Translations under genes and position numbers: made by a program | Assembly (NCBI GenBank): GCA_905234845.1 | Contig: CAJOIW010000010.1 | Location: forward strand, 20,082-75,381 | DNA from: an uncultured Prevotella sp. | Lineage (GTDB): Bacteria; Bacteroidota; Bacteroidia; Bacteroidales; Bacteroidaceae | Direction of reading: 5' to 3' | DNA length: 55,300 bases | The notes under the pieces: generated by a model | Seen by the model: only the letters and a program-made list of their open reading frames with translations | Told to the model about the DNA's origin: nothing | The model's database searches: none | In this document: piece after piece, positions 53,001 to 55,300 of the stretch | Numbering within the stretch: position 1 is the stretch's first letter | Layout: each line of letters opens with the position of its first letter

Positions 53001-55019
53001 ATGATGAAAAGAACAACAATACTGCTTGTCCTGCTTGCCCTGTCGCTTCAAGGCATGGCGCAGAAATTCCTCGACATCTACAAGGACAACAAGGTGGTGA
53101 CTTCTGTGAGCACTGCCGATGTTGACAGCATGACCGTCAACGTCATGGGCAGCGACCGCATCGTGAACTTCTGGAAAGACAACGGCATCGTCCATCATGC
53201 CGCCACCGCTGCCATCGACAGCATCAAGGTCTACCGCCCACAGGACGACCCGCTCGTCTATCTCGGCATCGTGGGCTTCAACCAAGAACTCTACGAGAAA
53301 CCCATTGGCGTGCTCAGCACCAGCACAGCCGGCAGCTATAAGTCGTTCGTCTCCGGTCTTAGCCGGAAAGACGGCACGCTGCTCTACTATGCTGTCGACG
53401 ACGGCCTCGACATGCTCACGTCGTACAACTTCGAGACTCCCTTGAACAACATCTACCTCATCACCTTTACCGACGGACTCGACCAAGGCTCGCTCATGAT
53501 GAACGGCAACTATACATCGTCAAACGACTACCTGACTGCTGTCAGCAATCGCATCGGCAACACCCGTATCAAGGGGCTGCCCCTGACTGCCTATTCAATA
53601 GGTCTGCGCGGCAGCGACGTTACCGACTACGCCATGTTTCAAAACAATCTCAAACGATTGGCGTCCTCTAATGACAAGGTCTTCGAGGTAAACAGTATGA
53701 GCGATGTGCGCATTCGCTTACAGGAGATAGCCGCTACCATCAACAGCTCAATCACCACCAAGACCTACACCACCACGCAGACCATCAGTTTGAAGATTCC
53801 TGGCATCGACAGCGGTTCACGCATCTGTTTTACCTTCGATGGAAAAACGCCAACCAACAGTGCAACCTACATCGAGGGCACGTTCAACCTTCAAAGCCGT
53901 TCGTTGACCAATGTCGTCTATCGTGGCATCAGCGGTGCCACCACGGGAGCTACTGTTCAAGGCACGCAAAACGGCATCTTCGTCACCTTCACGTTCAACT
54001 TTGTCAAGGTTCAGAACACAAGTGGCGCAGTAACAATCCCCACCAACAATGTCAGCGAATACTATAAAACACCTACGTCTACGACATGGCAGATTAACTC
54101 TGAGTTTACCTCTGCGAACAACACTCAGTCCGACATTAAGACTACTGTCGACGTCAAGCGCACTGGCGCAACCGTCTTGTTTGTGCTCGACTGCTCCAAT
54201 TCGTTGGGCTCTCAGTTCTCTGACATGAAGAGTTACGTGAACGACTTTATTCAGCGAGTGGCCGACAACACCGTTCCCTACGCAGAACGCCCATTCGGAT
54301 ATGTGAAAGGGGTAAAGCCTCTGCCAAAGGACATTTGTGAAACATTCTCGGTTAACGGTGTTTCTTTTAACATGATTAAGGTCACTGGCGGCACGTTCCA
54401 GATGGGTAAGAGTGCAGATGGAGATGATGTGACACCTGTTCACGATGTGACTTTGTCCGACTATTCCATCGGCGAGACGGAGGTGACGCAGGAGTTATGG
54501 CAGGCTGTGATGGGCAGCAATCCGAGTTATTTTAAAGGTGACAATTTGCCGGTAGAGTGTGTAAGCTGGAACGACTGCCAGACGTTCATACAAAAGCTGA
54601 ACCAGCTGACGGGCCAGAACTTCCGTCTGCCCACGGAAGCTGAATGGGAGTTTGCGGCGAAAGGTGGCACGCAGAGCATGGGCTACACCTACAGCGGTAG
54701 CAATATCATCGACGATGTGGCATGGTATTGGGATAACTCAAGCCGCAAGACGCATGAGGTTGCCACGAAGGCACCGAATGAGTTGGGTATCTATGACATG
54801 ACTGGCAACGTATGGGAGTGGTGTCGTGACTGGGATGACAGTTACAGCAGTTCCCCTCAGACAAATCCTACCGGTCCGTCATCGGGCTCTTCTCGCGTGC
54901 TTCGCGGAGGCTGCTGGGACTTCTACGCGACGATCTGTCGCACGGCGGTTCGGGGCGGCAGCAGCCCGTCGCACAGTCGCTACTACATAGGCCTGCGCCT
55001 TGCCCATAGTTCTCCTTAA
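53001..55019 (+). CDS. Exported vWA plus formylglycine-generating-enzyme-fold protein, probable DGR target
   Basis: 672 residues from ATG 53001 (signal peptide MMKRTTILLVLLALSLQGMA; a start at 52974 is less likely). After an N-terminal domain (FLDIYKDNKVVTSVSTADVD) come vWA-like stretches (NNIYLITFTDGLDQG; VLFVLDCSNSLGSQF with a MIDAS-like D397xSxS), then a C-terminal FGE-sulfatase/C-type-lectin domain from about 445 (FNMIKVTGGTFQMGKSADGD, SIGETEVTQELWQAVMGSNP, FRLPTEAEWEFAAKGG, GNVWEWCRDWDDSY, SSRVLRGGCWDF). The last 35 residues have the make-up of a diversity-generating retroelement variable region. It probably displays a variable binding surface outside the cell. No catalytic cysteine pattern of true FGE was confirmed. 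Confidence 0.82.
   Translation: MMKRTTILLVLLALSLQGMAQKFLDIYKDNKVVTSVSTADVDSMTVNVMGSDRIVNFWKDNGIVHHAATAAIDSIKVYRPQDDPLVYLGIVGFNQELYEKPIGVLSTSTAGSYKSFVSGLSRKDGTLLYYAVDDGLDMLTSYNFETPLNNIYLITFTDGLDQGSLMMNGNYTSSNDYLTAVSNRIGNTRIKGLPLTAYSIGLRGSDVTDYAMFQNNLKRLASSNDKVFEVNSMSDVRIRLQEIAATINSSITTKTYTTTQTISLKIPGIDSGSRICFTFDGKTPTNSATYIEGTFNLQSRSLTNVVYRGISGATTGATVQGTQNGIFVTFTFNFVKVQNTSGAVTIPTNNVSEYYKTPTSTTWQINSEFTSANNTQSDIKTTVDVKRTGATVLFVLDCSNSLGSQFSDMKSYVNDFIQRVADNTVPYAERPFGYVKGVKPLPKDICETFSVNGVSFNMIKVTGGTFQMGKSADGDDVTPVHDVTLSDYSIGETEVTQELWQAVMGSNPSYFKGDNLPVECVSWNDCQTFIQKLNQLTGQNFRLPTEAEWEFAAKGGTQSMGYTYSGSNIIDDVAWYWDNSSRKTHEVATKAPNELGIYDMTGNVWEWCRDWDDSYSSSPQTNPTGPSSGSSRVLRGGCWDFYATICRTAVRGGSSPSHSRYYIGLRLAHSSP
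54903..55001 (+). other. Candidate DGR variable region (VR)
   Basis: The segment encodes RGGCWDFYATICRTAVRGGS then SPSHSRYYIGLRL. In known targets of this fold the template has AAC/AAT (Asn) codons where here stand TGC, GAC, TTC, TAC, ATC, GTT, GGC, GGC, AGC, AGC, CAC, AGT, TAC, TAC: first and second bases vary, while the framework (CGCGGAGGC, TGTCGC, ATAGGCCTGCGC) is kept. That is the signature of adenine mutagenesis. No reverse transcriptase or template repeat is in the window. Confidence 0.55.
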
Positions 55020-55038
55020 AAGAAAAAAGGAAAAATCG

Positions 55039-55116
55039 AAAGGGCTTTGCAGTGGCGGTGAAGCCTGCTCCCTAAAGGGGCGAAGGCCACCGCAATAGCA
55101 AAGCTCTTTAAGATTT
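55039..55116 (+). terminator. Long hairpin after the FGE-fold gene
   Basis: AAAGGGCTTTGC (55039-55050) pairs with GCAAAGCTCTTT (55098-55109), and GCGGTG with CACCGC inside, around a second small GC stem; ATTTTT follows. It is an intrinsic terminator, or possibly the downstream hairpin of a retroelement target site, or both. Confidence 0.6.
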
Positions 55117-55208
55117 TTCCGCGTTCAAACAAAATTAAACCCGATGCAAATAAATATTTTCACGATACAAAAGTATCTAGTCGGACTCGAATAAATAACT
55201 TAATTATT

Positions 55209-55300
55209 GGTGTCCGCTAAAATTTAAACTTGTTAGCCCGGATGTCCTATAGACAAAAGGGATTATCTCTGACTCAGAAAAACGGGGCTTGCAATAAACG
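55209..55300. mobile_element. Left end of a second copy of the GGTGTCCGC element, cut by window edge
   Basis: From GGTGTCCGCTAAAA at 55209 the sequence is identical to 49482-49539 for 58 bp and similar for about 25 more (GACTCAG, GGCTTG). The right end lies outside. The flanking sequence differs from that at 49468, as expected for an independent insertion. Confidence 0.65.

Overview
The window reads as a chromosomal segment of a Bacteroidales bacterium, most likely of the Prevotella group. Three things point there: Bacteroidota-type promoters (TTTG, about 19-20 bp, then TAnnTTTG) with weak or absent Shine-Dalgarno sequences; gene families typical of the phylum (PorT-like barrel, TamL-like lipoprotein, DUF5686, GH92, DPP-IV, a CHU_C/type IX secretion domain, and C-termini of the IYDLQGRKV...IVNGKKVIIK kind); and intergenic regions rich in palindromic repeats. 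No rRNA, tRNA, CRISPR array or complete transposase was seen. The species cannot be fixed from the sequence alone.

Layout. 1-1714 (-): 5' part of a RelA/SpoT-type synthetase, cut by the window edge. 1843-7076 (+): a leucine/isoleucine operon (leuA-leuC-leuD and a citramalate synthase-like gene, no leuB) behind a promoter, a short branched-chain-rich leader peptide and a textbook attenuator. 7073-8478 (-): low-molecular-weight tyrosine phosphatase and a GT2 glycosyltransferase. 8843-11701 (+): SpoU methyltransferase, deoD, crcB, CDF exporter. 11966-15757 (-): mnmE, DUF486 protein, uridine phosphorylase-like, PD40 protein. 16155-19815 (-): POT peptide transporter, PorT-like barrel, LysM/periplasmic-binding protein. 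19979-27954 (+): small type IX (CHU_C) protein, uvrA, DPP-IV, ABC-F ATPase. 28567-31240 (+): aspS, a winged-helix protein with a histone-H1-like tail, a small unknown protein. 31339-34832 (+): GDP-mannose to GDP-L-fucose pathway (manC-like, gmd, fcl). 35137-37436 (+): CotH-like protein and a phosphodiesterase. 37450-41123 (+): overlapping rmlB-fdtA-acyltransferase-fdtB genes that would make a dTDP-3-amino-3,6-dideoxyhexose, probably N-acylated. 41403-49447 (+): trmB, GH92 alpha-mannosidase, DUF5686 protein, TamL-like protein. 49992-52351 (+): sugar nucleotidyltransferase and guaA. 52453-55019 (+): a small exported protein and a vWA/formylglycine-generating-enzyme-fold protein whose C-terminus looks like a variable region of a diversity-generating retroelement.

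The most unusual content lies in the DNA between and inside genes. (1) Four intergenic arrays in which a short palindrome recurs every 21.5-22 bp; the palindrome sequence changes from unit to unit but the pairing and spacing are kept. (2) A C/G-rich hairpin repeat inserted in frame into uvrA (twice), the ABC-F gene and a nucleotidyltransferase gene, and perhaps more weakly elsewhere. (3) Two large modular palindromic elements sharing the same hairpin modules, one forming the 3' end of fdtB, the other inside a non-autonomous element with terminal inverted repeats and a 14-bp flanking duplication; the start of a second copy of that element lies at the right edge. (4) Near-identical promoter modules reused at several genes, three of which would give nearly leaderless mRNAs.
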